A stretch of DNA of 64,000 nt, from assembly GCF_921292975.1 (NCBI RefSeq), contig NZ_CAKLCM010000003.1:930001-994000 (forward strand), given 5' to 3'. Positions 24,387 through 33,147 of the stretch are shown piece by piece. A model generated the notes under the pieces. That model was given only the letters and a program-made list of their open reading frames with translations. It was not told the DNA's origin and ran no database searches. Numbering within the stretch: the first letter of the stretch is position 1; each line of letters opens with the position of its first letter. Source of the DNA: Vibrio hippocampi (GTDB lineage: Bacteria; Pseudomonadota; Gammaproteobacteria; Enterobacterales; Vibrionaceae). Both the position numbers and the translations under genes were made by a program.

Positions 24387-25901
24387 TTAGTTCGTTTCTG
24401 TTGCTTCAAGCGTGTCGGTGTTCTGAGTCACTTCCCAGTTGCCACCTAATGCCTTATGTAAACCCACGATGACCTGAGAGGTTTGCAAGCTGGCTGCAAT
24501 TTCACGATCTTTGACTAAATTTTGCTGACGTTGAGCATCTAATACCGTCATGTAATCCACTAAGCCGGCCTTATAAAGCGAGTTAGCCTTTGATAACGTG
24601 TTATCGGCTTGGACTCGAGTTTCTGCCGTCAATGACTGCAGCTCTTGGCTACTGCCGTAGGCATAAAGCAAGGTCTCGACTTCAGTAATCGCCGTATTCA
24701 CCGACTGCTCATAAGACAAGGCTGCGGTTTGGAATCGGCTTTCTTGGATCTCGACTAATGCATCAGAGCGACCGCCATCAAAAATGGTCCAGTTGACACC
24801 GATACTGGCGACCCATGCTGCAGAATCGCTACTGAACAAGTCACTAAAATCGCCAGCTAGCAGACCGGGGGCACCGGTGAGGTAAAACTTCGGATATTTA
24901 TTCGCTACCGCGGCACCAACATCGGCGTTAATCGCCGCCATCTCACGTTCAGCAATTTGAATGTCTGGGCGATTTTTCAGAACCTCCGACGGCATGCCGA
25001 TAGGAACAACGCCACTAAAGTCCGGCAGTTCCCCGCCCTTCGTGAGGATCTGATTCATATCCGAAGACGTTTCACCTAACAGAATCGCCAAGCGCTGCTT
25101 ATGTACACTCTGAGCGATATCCAATTGAGGCAGTACTGAGCGAGTCATCGATAGCGCCGCTTTTGCTTGTGCAAGGTCAACTTCTGAGCCATAACCACTC
25201 TTCACCACACTTTGCACCAGCTTGAGCGTTTTCTGTTGAGACTCTATGGTCTCAAGGGCGATTCGCTTGCGCTGTTCCGCACCACGTAACTGAAGGTAGT
25301 TGTGAATCACATCGGCGGTAATCAGCGTCGTCATGCCCTGCTTCAAGATCTCCGCTTGCTCGGCACGGATCTGTGCAGACTCCGCTTGGTAACCTAGGCG
25401 ATTAAACACATCCGCTTCCCAAGTGATGTTCGCGCTTACCGTCGCAAACTCATATTGATTGTCGATCAGTGCGTCGCCGCCCGTTAGGCTACCGAGTTGT
25501 GGACCCAACCCTTCCGGGGTGACTAACGGACCCGCGAGCGGGTCGTTTTCACTGATTTGGTAACTGGTGGCACCTGCCGATAATCCAATCGTTGGTACCT
25601 TAAAAGACTCAATCGCTTTCTGGTAAGATTGCGCTGTTTTGATGCGTTCAGCGGCAATTTTTAGCGTAATGTTCTGCTTTTGAGCCTGCTCAACCAATTG
25701 ATTCAGCATCGCATCATCAAACGCCAACCACCATTCCGATTGAACCGCTTTTTCACTGTGAGCAACGCCTTGTACATCGCTATAAAGGAAGTCGTTACCG
25801 ACCGCATCTTGTGGCGCTTGGTACTTTGGACCCACCGCACAACCAGCAAGAATCAACGAGAGAAGTACCGGGCTAAATTTGCGTAATTTACGTAATTTCA
25901 T
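24387..25901 (-). CDS. RND efflux outer-membrane lipoprotein (OprM/NodT family)
   Basis: 504 residues from the ATG at 25901, with GAGGA 7 nt upstream. A start 72 nt further out would overlap the pump gene and lacks a site. Lipobox ILAGCAVGPKYQAP is typical of the OprM/NodT family. Two outer-membrane-efflux repeats follow (NITLKIAAERIKTAQ, then AEIEQ-type helices such as LTAETRVQADNTLSKA). It forms the trimeric channel-tunnel across the outer membrane and periplasm. It is the third gene of the pump operon, 22 nt after the permease. Confidence 0.92.
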   Translation of the reverse strand: MKLRKLRKFSPVLLSLILAGCAVGPKYQAPQDAVGNDFLYSDVQGVAHSEKAVQSEWWLAFDDAMLNQLVEQAQKQNITLKIAAERIKTAQSYQKAIESFKVPTIGLSAGATSYQISENDPLAGPLVTPEGLGPQLGSLTGGDALIDNQYEFATVSANITWEADVFNRLGYQAESAQIRAEQAEILKQGMTTLITADVIHNYLQLRGAEQRKRIALETIESQQKTLKLVQSVVKSGYGSEVDLAQAKAALSMTRSVLPQLDIAQSVHKQRLAILLGETSSDMNQILTKGGELPDFSGVVPIGMPSEVLKNRPDIQIAEREMAAINADVGAAVANKYPKFYLTGAPGLLAGDFSDLFSSDSAAWVASIGVNWTIFDGGRSDALVEIQESRFQTAALSYEQSVNTAITEVETLLYAYGSSQELQSLTAETRVQADNTLSKANSLYKAGLVDYMTVLDAQRQQNLVKDREIAASLQTSQVIVGLHKALGGNWEVTQNTDTLEATETN

Positions 25902-25923
25902 CGTGTTGTCCTCGTTACTGTGC

Positions 25924-28900
25924 TTAGTTTTCGATGAGAGTCGAAGCTTCGTTTGTTGCCTGTTGTTCTTCACCTTTGTAGAACAGTTTGTACAGTGCTG
26001 GCATCACGAACAGTGATAGGAAAGTCGCGGCGGCGAGTCCCCCGATAATCGTTGCTGCCATCTGGTCGAACAGTAAGTCGGTCATTAACGGAATCATACC
26101 CAACATCGTGGTTAGTGCGCCCATTGAGATTGCCATGGTGCGGTTCATCGTGGCTTCTTTAATGGCACTCGATAGGTCAGCGCCGTTTTTGCGTTCCAGC
26201 TCAATCTGGTCAATCAAAACAATGCCATTTTTGATGATCATACCGGACAAACAAATCAGTCCGACTAACGCCATGAATCCAAACGCTTTATCAGATATCA
26301 GTAGCATGGCTACAACACCTGTTAACGCCAGTGGCACGGTGCCAAAAATAATCACCGGTTGCTTAAAGCCGTTAAACATCGCCACCATAATCACCACCAT
26401 CACTAACATCGCAGCAGGTAAATTGGACAAGGTATCAACAATTGCTTTGTTTTCGTCGTAGTATTCACCACCCCACTTCAAGGTGTAACCATAAGGTAAT
26501 TCAATCGCTTCAATGGCTTCTCGGCTATATTCACGCGCTAGTGCGACTGTTGTGCCCTCAACGCCCGCTTGAACGGTGATAGTCGGTACACGGTCACGAC
26601 GCCAAATCATCGACTCTTCCATTTTCAACTCAAAGCCATCAACAACTTGCCCCAGTGGCACCGTGTGAACACCCAATAGTGACTGCACAGGAACTGAGTT
26701 CAAATCCGCCAGCGTGACATCACGACCACGTACTTGGATTGGAATAATTTCATCTTCAAGTTTCATTTGGCTAATCGGGAAGCCGTCTGATACGCGTTTC
26801 AATGCCAAAGCAATGTCTGTGCGGTTAATACCCGCTCGACGCGCTTGGTCTTCATTAATTAATGGTTTAATCACCTTACTTGGCTGACGCCAGTCATCAC
26901 GAATGTATTTGGCATTTGGGTTTTGCTCTAGTATCGCTTGCGCTTGCAACGATAACTCTTTCAACACTTTCGGATCGGGACCGCTAAAGCGCGCTTCGAT
27001 GCTATATTTGTCTGAAGTCGCAAGTTTAAGCGCTCTAAAGCGAGGCTCAGCTTGTGGGAATTCCGCTTTCAGCCAAACATCACCACGTTCGATTAATGGT
27101 TTAATTGATGCATAGTCCACGGTGTTAATCAGGATCTGTCCATACGCCGAGTCAAAAGGTTCTGGTTCAACCGTTACTGAGAAACGTGGCGCACTTGCCC
27201 CAACATAAGTAGAGAAGTTCTTCACTTCAGGTTGCTGTAGTAGCCAGTCCTCGATCTTCATCATGTCCTGTGACGTTTGCTCAATTTGCGCACCATTCGG
27301 TAGCCAGTAATCAAGGAACACCATTGCTCGGTCAGACGTTGGCATAAACACAACGCGAACTTGTGGAATAAGCGCAACCGTAATCATAATCAGTGGAATA
27401 ACCGCAGACAGACCTTTTTTCGGGTTCTCAACCATCCAGCTCACCGCTTTGCGATAGCCAATAGCAAATTTTGACTGTTTTTTCTCTGCCGTTTGGGGCA
27501 CAGGTTTAATCCAGAACCAACACATAAGTACCGTCACTGACACTGCCACCAACCATGAGAACATTAACGAAGACATCATGATTTGAGGTACCGACTCTGA
27601 AAACTCAGACGCATCGGTATTAGAAAGGATGACCGGTAACGTCCCCATTGCGGCAATTACTGTCGCAGCAAATAGAGGTAGCGCTGTTTCTTTGACCGCT
27701 TCAATGCCCGCTTTGGTTCTTTCAATGCCCTTGTTCAGTTTTACCGTAAATAGGTCAACAATCACGATGGCGTTGTCCACCAACATACCAAGTGCAAGGA
27801 TAAAGGTACCCAATGAAACACGCTGCAAGTCTATTGACATCATGTTCATAAACACAAGGGTACAAAGAATGGTAATCAACAAGCTAGAGCCAACAATCAT
27901 GGCGCTCTTAACACCCATGAAGACCCAAAGCACGGCAACCACAATCAGGACACTTTCTAGAAGGTTACTGACAAAATTATTGATTGATTTGGTCACTTCG
28001 TCCGGCTGGAAGGCAATATCTTCAATCTCAACACCCAAAGGTAGCTTCTGTTTGAAGTCGGCAATGGTTTCGCGCAGTTCGTCACCTAATGAAACCACGT
28101 TCACGCCCGGTACTGGGCTCACTGCAAGGGTAATCGCATTTTGACCGTTGAAGCGGCTAATGCTTAATGCGGGCTCTTGATAACCCATTGAAATATCCGC
28201 AATGTCACCCAAACGAATCAGACCGGTACTTAAACCGCCAACACCACCTTTAATCATAAAGTTCGCGACGTCTTCAACCGATTGGAACTCACTATTTTGT
28301 TCCATACGAATACGCTCGATACCCGCTTTGAAGTGACCCGCATCATAAATCGCATTTTGGCTATTAAGCTGACTAATGACTTGCGCCGCCGAGAGTTGGA
28401 ACTGAGCTAAGCGCTCTTCAGGAAGTTCAATGTTCACCACTTGTTGCTGAACACCGTGCAGTTCGATTTTCTTGATCCCTTTCACCGCTTTTAGGCGACG
28501 TTGAAGCTCTTGGGCGTGATCTTTCAATTCTGACATTGGAATACCGTCACTGGTCATCGCGAACAACATTCCATACACCTCTGAAAACTCATCCTGCACC
28601 ACACTGATTTGCGCAGTTGCGGGCAGTTGGAGCTTACCGTCACTCACTTTACGGCGCAGTAAGTCCCATTCTTGCGGTAACTGTGAAGACTGGATGTCTT
28701 CACGCAAGTCAACGAATATCATTGACATGCCCGGCGTTGAAAGTGATCGCAATTCGTCCAGTGACGCCATTTCTTGAAGTTTTGTTTCGACTTTATCGGT
28801 GACCTGCTCTTCCACCTCTTTAGCGGAAGCACCAGGATATAAGGTGACAATAACCGCACTTTTGACTGTAAAGGTAGGGTCTTCCAACTTACCGAGTTTA

Positions 28901-28992
28901 AAGTAAGAAGCGACACCCGCGATAATACAAAGAACAGTGAAAAACGCGACGAAGGTTCTTTGTCTAATAGCAAATTCTGCAATATTCATCAT
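25924..28992 (-). CDS. RND multidrug efflux permease (HAE-1/AcrB family)
   Basis: 1022 residues, the usual size. It begins NIAEFAIRQRTFVAFFTVLC and has LEDPTFTVKSAVIVTLYPGA, characteristic of the HAE-1-like group that includes cation and drug pumps. Membrane helices flank two large periplasmic loops. The proton-relay region LGMLVDNAIVIVD in TM4 carries the expected Asp pair and FMALVGLICLSGMIIKNGIV follows in the second half. Two ATGs overlap the start, and the second (28989) is better spaced from AAGGAG. It sits 7 nt after the adaptor gene. Substrates are unknown; the shared motif with the PldA and barrel promoters suggests an envelope-stress role. Confidence 0.93.
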   Translation of the reverse strand: MMNIAEFAIRQRTFVAFFTVLCIIAGVASYFKLGKLEDPTFTVKSAVIVTLYPGASAKEVEEQVTDKVETKLQEMASLDELRSLSTPGMSMIFVDLREDIQSSQLPQEWDLLRRKVSDGKLQLPATAQISVVQDEFSEVYGMLFAMTSDGIPMSELKDHAQELQRRLKAVKGIKKIELHGVQQQVVNIELPEERLAQFQLSAAQVISQLNSQNAIYDAGHFKAGIERIRMEQNSEFQSVEDVANFMIKGGVGGLSTGLIRLGDIADISMGYQEPALSISRFNGQNAITLAVSPVPGVNVVSLGDELRETIADFKQKLPLGVEIEDIAFQPDEVTKSINNFVSNLLESVLIVVAVLWVFMGVKSAMIVGSSLLITILCTLVFMNMMSIDLQRVSLGTFILALGMLVDNAIVIVDLFTVKLNKGIERTKAGIEAVKETALPLFAATVIAAMGTLPVILSNTDASEFSESVPQIMMSSLMFSWLVAVSVTVLMCWFWIKPVPQTAEKKQSKFAIGYRKAVSWMVENPKKGLSAVIPLIMITVALIPQVRVVFMPTSDRAMVFLDYWLPNGAQIEQTSQDMMKIEDWLLQQPEVKNFSTYVGASAPRFSVTVEPEPFDSAYGQILINTVDYASIKPLIERGDVWLKAEFPQAEPRFRALKLATSDKYSIEARFSGPDPKVLKELSLQAQAILEQNPNAKYIRDDWRQPSKVIKPLINEDQARRAGINRTDIALALKRVSDGFPISQMKLEDEIIPIQVRGRDVTLADLNSVPVQSLLGVHTVPLGQVVDGFELKMEESMIWRRDRVPTITVQAGVEGTTVALAREYSREAIEAIELPYGYTLKWGGEYYDENKAIVDTLSNLPAAMLVMVVIMVAMFNGFKQPVIIFGTVPLALTGVVAMLLISDKAFGFMALVGLICLSGMIIKNGIVLIDQIELERKNGADLSSAIKEATMNRTMAISMGALTTMLGMIPLMTDLLFDQMAATIIGGLAAATFLSLFVMPALYKLFYKGEEQQATNEASTLIEN

Positions 28993-28999
28993 CGGCTCC

Positions 29000-30085
29000 T
29001 TAGTCTTTGTCCACTACGATGAGGTCACCCACCATTTGGTTTGGTTTAAGGAAGCCGACACCTGCCGTAATAACATTGTCACCCGATTGAATAGCTCCAC
29101 TTACACACACATCATTGCCTAATAGGTGCTTAACTTTTACCGGTGTTGCTACTGCTTTTGAATCTTGAACGACATAGACACTGTCCGAACCTTGATATTG
29201 AAATAGCGTTGAGTAAGGCAAACAATGTACATCGGCAGCGGTATCAAACTGGGCTTCAACGATCACCGATTTTCCTGGTAGCAAAGTGGCTTCGTTTTCA
29301 TCAAGCTCGAAAACCACGGAATAAGTTTGCTTAATTGGGTGAGGCACCGTGCCGATTTCCGTCGCGACGGCCGAAAGGCTTACCTCAGCACTATGCCAAA
29401 ACACCATCGCCGTTTGACCATAATCGAAACGCTCAATCAGGCTTTCTGGTACGTCTATTTCCGCTTGAAGCTTAGAAGGCTTATGAATTTTAAAGGCAGG
29501 AATGCCCGGCAGAACTTGTTCAAACTGTTCACTGTTTTGTTCACCAATGACACCGTCAAACGGGGCAATCAACGTGGTATAACGAATCGCATCTTCGGCT
29601 TTTTTGATGTTTTGCTGAACCACTTCTATCGCGGCTTTAGTGCGTTCATAACCACTTTTTGCACGGTCAAGATTCACGGTTGCAATCGCATTGTCTGCTA
29701 TCGCTTGTTTTACGCGGCGTAGTTCAGAACTTGCCAGTCGGTGGGCAGACTCAGATTCACTCAAGCGAGCCTGTAGCTCCATCAGTGCAACTTGATAGTC
29801 GTGCTGATCAAGTTGCGCCAGTTTGTCGCCTTTTCTGACCATATCACCCGGTGCAACATACACCTCGGTAATGGTGCCCGGTACGCGGAAAGCAACATTG
29901 GCTTCGTCTACGGACTCAAGGCGTCCGGCAAAAAATTGTTGATACGTCGAATCTTGAGCACCAAGTTCCACCACATTAACTGGACGTGGTGACTTATCGA
30001 CAACTTTCACTTCTTCTTGGCTGCAACCCGTAATGGCGGCAGCAATAGCAAGTGCAACTAGGGTATTTTTTGATTGGCTTTTCAT
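29000..30085 (-). CDS. RND efflux periplasmic adaptor (membrane fusion protein)
   Basis: 361 residues from the ATG at 30085 (AAGG 7 nt upstream; the longer frame reaching 30220 runs through the promoter). Lipobox ITGC makes it a lipoprotein. It has a barrel-sandwich half (GTITEVYVAPGDMVRKGDKL), an alpha-hairpin, the second half (APFDGVIGEQNSEQFEQVLP) and a beta-barrel (VVFELDENEATLLPGKSVIV). It bridges the pump and the outer-membrane channel. It is first in the operon, so the two TTACTAGT motifs 116-154 nt upstream probably control all three genes. Confidence 0.92.
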   Translation of the reverse strand: MKSQSKNTLVALAIAAAITGCSQEEVKVVDKSPRPVNVVELGAQDSTYQQFFAGRLESVDEANVAFRVPGTITEVYVAPGDMVRKGDKLAQLDQHDYQVALMELQARLSESESAHRLASSELRRVKQAIADNAIATVNLDRAKSGYERTKAAIEVVQQNIKKAEDAIRYTTLIAPFDGVIGEQNSEQFEQVLPGIPAFKIHKPSKLQAEIDVPESLIERFDYGQTAMVFWHSAEVSLSAVATEIGTVPHPIKQTYSVVFELDENEATLLPGKSVIVEAQFDTAADVHCLPYSTLFQYQGSDSVYVVQDSKAVATPVKVKHLLGNDVCVSGAIQSGDNVITAGVGFLKPNQMVGDLIVVDKD

Positions 30086-30200
30086 AATCATACCTTCAGT
30101 TTTGGGTTTAGTGTGAATTGTCGGTGAACCGCAGTTGAGTTCACCGAACCCGTTTCGTATTTGATGAGGTAATTGTGGGGGATGAAGGTAAAAGCCGATA

Positions 30201-30239
30201 CTCGGGGAGTTACTAGTCACACCTGTAAAAATTACTAGT
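30201..30239 (+). promoter_or_regulatory. Two CTCG-N5-TTACTAGT motifs upstream of the RND operon
   Basis: CTCGGGGAGTTACTAGT (30201-30217) and CTGTAAAAATTACTAGT (30223-30239) lie 22 bp apart in the same orientation. They belong to an eight-copy family spread over four intergenic regions between 30.2 and 36.7 kb. Confidence 0.75.
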
Positions 30240-30277
30240 CGTAAGGCGAATTGTTTCTAACCAGCCGCAAAAATACG

Positions 30278-30370
30278 GCTGACTTGCCCAAGAGAAAGTC
30301 AGCAAAAAAGAGTCGGTGATGACCAATAAGTCGCTATCACATAAGTTGTCATGGCATAGATTGCCATGAC
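30278..30370 (-). terminator. Hairpins after pldA
   Basis: Two perfect stems lie downstream of pldA on the minus strand: GTCATGGCA / TGCCATGAC (30348-30356 and 30362-30370), and GCTGACTT / AAGTCAGC (30278-30285 and 30296-30303). The second, read leftward, is followed by CGTATTTTTG and is the likelier terminator. Confidence 0.55.
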
Positions 30371-30395
30371 AATAGTTACAGCAAGGGAATGAAAA

Positions 30396-31295
30396 TCAAA
30401 TCGGGTCCGTCAACGCGAGACCGATACCATAGCGACGTTGAGAGTGGTTATAGTCAATCAATGACTCTCCATAACCATCGGTATATTGAATGTAGCCTCG
30501 TAGACGCTTCCAGATAGGGAACGTGACACCCAACTCAACAAACCCTTTGTGGGTCGAAAAGTTATTACGAACCAAACCGAACAGTTTTATGTTCTGATAT
30601 TTGTACGCCGCGGTGGCTTCAAAGTTGCCCATGTAGTCGTCGATATCTGGATTGTCGTCATCTTCTGCACTTTCACTTATTCTTACCCAAGGTCGAATGG
30701 CAAAGGCCGTATTGTCTTGCTCCCATAGCGCCAGTAAATACGCTCTATTCCAACTTCTTGATAGGGGCTCACTTCGACCATTGGATTGGTGTTCAACCCC
30801 AGCACCCCAAGCAAACTTGTGGTCAAAGTGGGTCCAGTTAGTCGGTGCCGCATAGAACAGCTCAGGCTGGTAATTGGTCTCTCTAAATGGCGCTGAAATG
30901 TCATCCGAATAAATTTGCCACCAAGATTGAGCGGTAAAGCCAAAGTAAAGTGCATCACCTTCAACAAACATATCACCATAGTTAAGCGGTACTTTTATAC
31001 TCAGTTGGATCTTGGCTTCCTGATCATCAAAGTTCTCCTGCCAGCTCGGATTGCTGGTGTACGCCTCTCTATTGATCGAATTCGTTTTGGTATATGGAAG
31101 GATATAGTTCATTTTGTGCGGTGTAAGCACAAACGGGTTATCTTGTGTCTCATGTTCAAGTTGAAGTCGTTCTTCTACCGCTGACAGTTTGGCGGGTTCT
31201 CCTTCATCGTGTTCATTACTTTCATGTGCCACTAAAGAAAAACTCACAGGAAATAAAACGCAGACTTTAACAATATTTCTATTTATACCTTTCAT
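30396..31295 (-). CDS. pldA: Outer membrane phospholipase A
   Basis: 299 residues from the ATG at 31295 (AGAGAG upstream; the frame opens further out without a site). A signal peptide is followed by a 12-strand barrel. The catalytic signature HQSNGRSEPLSRSWNRAYL holds the His, Ser and Asn triad of PldA. The enzyme removes phospholipids from the outer leaflet when membrane asymmetry is lost and is calcium-dependent after dimerisation. It is expressed divergently from two small barrel proteins, and the region between carries three TTACTAGT motifs, which suggests regulation with the RND pump. Confidence 0.9.
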   Translation of the reverse strand: MKGINRNIVKVCVLFPVSFSLVAHESNEHDEGEPAKLSAVEERLQLEHETQDNPFVLTPHKMNYILPYTKTNSINREAYTSNPSWQENFDDQEAKIQLSIKVPLNYGDMFVEGDALYFGFTAQSWWQIYSDDISAPFRETNYQPELFYAAPTNWTHFDHKFAWGAGVEHQSNGRSEPLSRSWNRAYLLALWEQDNTAFAIRPWVRISESAEDDDNPDIDDYMGNFEATAAYKYQNIKLFGLVRNNFSTHKGFVELGVTFPIWKRLRGYIQYTDGYGESLIDYNHSQRRYGIGLALTDPI

Positions 31296-31371
31296 ATTAA
31301 ACTCTCTAAATTTGGACACGTTGTTATTTATTCTATAGAGCAAATATTAAACAATATCAATAAATACCTTA

Positions 31372-31469
31372 ACTAGTAATACTACTAATTAAGTTGCTTT
31401 ACCTGACGAGTCATTAAGTTATTTATCCTGACTAGTAATTTTACCTAGGTTCACTAGTAACTTTTACAG
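31372..31469 (-). promoter_or_regulatory. Three TTACTAGT motifs between pldA and the first barrel gene
   Basis: On the minus strand: 31372-31388 (weak left half), 31431-31447 (TAGGTAAAATTACTAGT) and 31453-31469 (CTGTAAAAGTTACTAGT). The last two are 22 bp apart, the same spacing as the pair at 30201 and 30223. ACTACTAAT (31381-31389) is a further partial match. Confidence 0.75.
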
Positions 31470-31575
31470 TTATTGCAAACAAAAAAACTTGCGATTATAG
31501 CGTCAAGCCAAAAGGGACAACGCATAAAACCCTGGCTACCTATTTTAAGCCACGTTATATATTTAGGATGTAATT

Positions 31576-32091
31576 ATGAAAAAGTTAACCACTATCTCTA
31601 CGCTTCTGCTTACAGCACTTGTTACCGCACCTACCTACTCGTCGGGTTTCGATGTGGACTGGTTTGTTGGTGCCGGTGTCGGTTATCAAAATGACGATGT
31701 AAGCGGTGTTAACGCAAGCAACGGTGAAGATGCCACCTTTGAAATTCGTAGTGGTGCAATTTTGCAACAACACCACAGATTATCAGCCACCTATGGTTAC
31801 ATGGATAAACTTGAACAGCACAAATTCCTAACGTCATACGACTACCTACTGCCTGTCTACGACAATATTAACCTGTTTGCTGGTGTGTCATTAGGCGCTG
31901 TAGACAGTGACGTGGCAAACGAAAGCTCGACTGAATTTGTCTGGGGCGGTCAAGTCGGTGCGATGTATGTCATTAATGATAATTGGACCACTGAAGTGTC
32001 TTATCGATATTTAGCACAAGACTTTGAAGAGAACCATGTGGAAATCGACAACTCTCAGCAAGTAATGGTTTCCGTCGACTACCATTTCTAA
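31576..32091 (+). CDS. Small outer-membrane beta-barrel protein (OmpA-like transmembrane type), copy 1
   Basis: 171 residues. The signal peptide ends near TAPTYSSG. The mature part has alternating strands with aromatic ends (DWFVGAGVGYQNDDVSG, RLSATYGYMDKLEQHKF, INLFAGVSLG, FVWGGQVGAMYVINDNWTTE) and ends in VSVDYHF, the C-terminal Phe used for outer-membrane assembly. It is an eight-stranded barrel in size, with no OmpA peptidoglycan domain. It is about 80 percent identical to the next gene. AGGATGTAATT precedes the ATG. Function is unknown; the shared promoter motif suggests an envelope response. Confidence 0.85.
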   Translation: MKKLTTISTLLLTALVTAPTYSSGFDVDWFVGAGVGYQNDDVSGVNASNGEDATFEIRSGAILQQHHRLSATYGYMDKLEQHKFLTSYDYLLPVYDNINLFAGVSLGAVDSDVANESSTEFVWGGQVGAMYVINDNWTTEVSYRYLAQDFEENHVEIDNSQQVMVSVDYHF

Positions 32092-32102
32092 CAAGAACAT
32101 AC

Positions 32103-32133
32103 ATTTAAAGAGGGTAAATCGCGCTCTTTAAAT
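32103..32133. terminator. Hairpin between the two barrel genes
   Basis: ATTTAAAGAG (32103-32112) and CTCTTTAAAT (32124-32133) form a perfect 10-bp stem, 11 nt after the first barrel stop. The T-tract is poor, so read-through to copy 2 is possible. Confidence 0.5.
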
Positions 32134-32295
32134 AATACACCTGATCTATTGACAATCATATAATTTGTAAGTTTCTAGTCAAATTTACCGTTAACGAATG
32201 CAATATTTGAATCATAATTTATAGCCAATAATGACTCTCCATTAATATTTGGCTCAATCACTTTTTAATACCACATTTATATTTAGGATTTTATT

Positions 32296-32811
32296 ATGAA
32301 AAAGCTAACAGCAACCTCTACATTACTTCTAACCGCTCTTGCGACAGCACCAACATTCGCTTCAGACTTCGGTGTAGATTGGTTTGTCGGTGCCGGTGTC
32401 GGTTATCAAAACGATGACGTCAGCGGTCACAACACAACCAACGGCGAAGATGCTTCTTTTGAAATCCGTAGTGGTGCCATTCTTGATGACAGTCACCGCG
32501 TAATGGCGACCTATGGTTATATGGATAAGCTAGAGCAAAGTAAGTTCATCGCCTCTTATGATTACCTACTGCCAGTTCACGAAGACATCAACTTGTTTGC
32601 TGGTGTTTCGTTAGGCGCTGCAGACAGTGAAGTGGCAGACGAAAGTGCAACAGAATTTGTTTGGGGTGGTCAAGTCGGCGCAATGTACGTTATCAACGAT
32701 AACTGGACCACTGAACTGTCGTATCGCTACCTTGCACAAGACTTTGAAGAAAACAATGTAGAAATCGATAGCACTCAACAAATTATGGTCTCTGTCGACT
32801 ACCGCTTCTAA
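32296..32811 (+). CDS. Small outer-membrane beta-barrel protein (OmpA-like transmembrane type), copy 2
   Basis: 171 residues, a tandem duplicate of the preceding gene with the same start context (TTTAGGATNNNATTATGAAAAA) and the same strand order, ending VSVDYRF. Differences cluster in the loops (VSGHNTTNGEDAS, ILDDSHRVMA). A TCTAGTCAAATTTACC word at 32174 may be a degenerate TTACTAGT motif. A strong terminator follows. The duplication suggests dosage or antigenic variation, which is inference. Confidence 0.85.
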   Translation: MKKLTATSTLLLTALATAPTFASDFGVDWFVGAGVGYQNDDVSGHNTTNGEDASFEIRSGAILDDSHRVMATYGYMDKLEQSKFIASYDYLLPVHEDINLFAGVSLGAADSEVADESATEFVWGGQVGAMYVINDNWTTELSYRYLAQDFEENNVEIDSTQQIMVSVDYRF

Positions 32812-32832
32812 GTTTTGCGCGCGAGTAGACAG

Positions 32833-32863
32833 AAAGAGTGAGCATTTAGCTCACTCTTTTTTG
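32833..32863 (+). terminator. Terminator after barrel copy 2
   Basis: AAAGAGTGAGC (32833-32843), loop ATTTA, GCTCACTCTTT (32849-32859), then TTTT. The remaining 280 bp up to 33147 hold no gene that I can see. Confidence 0.85.
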
Positions 32864-33147
32864 TTAACACTAAAAACAAATGCGGTCATAATAGGTCAAA
32901 GTGCCGCTCCAACGATATAACGACTCAGCACCATACGTCATTGTCAGCATAAATGCATACGGCTTAAGGCTGTTCCTGCACGGTATTTGTATGTATTCAC
33001 TTATCGTATGGAAGCATACTTAACCCGTCATCGCGCTCAATTGCCGTTGTCGATATAATCACCGCCTGCCCTCACTAGATCGACCAGTGATTGACATTCC
33101 ATCAGGGCGTACGTCAATGCAATACCAACGAAAGAGGAAGTTGAACC

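Noticed and set aside
25902-25973. Longer N-terminus for the efflux outer-membrane protein
   Set aside because: It would overlap the permease gene and put about 24 polar residues before the lipoprotein signal. The ATG at 25901 has a good ribosome-binding site.
27629-28144. 171-codon plus-strand frame inside the RND permease gene
   Set aside because: Antisense shadow of a strongly conserved gene, rich in Ser and Thr as expected for the complement of membrane-helix codons.
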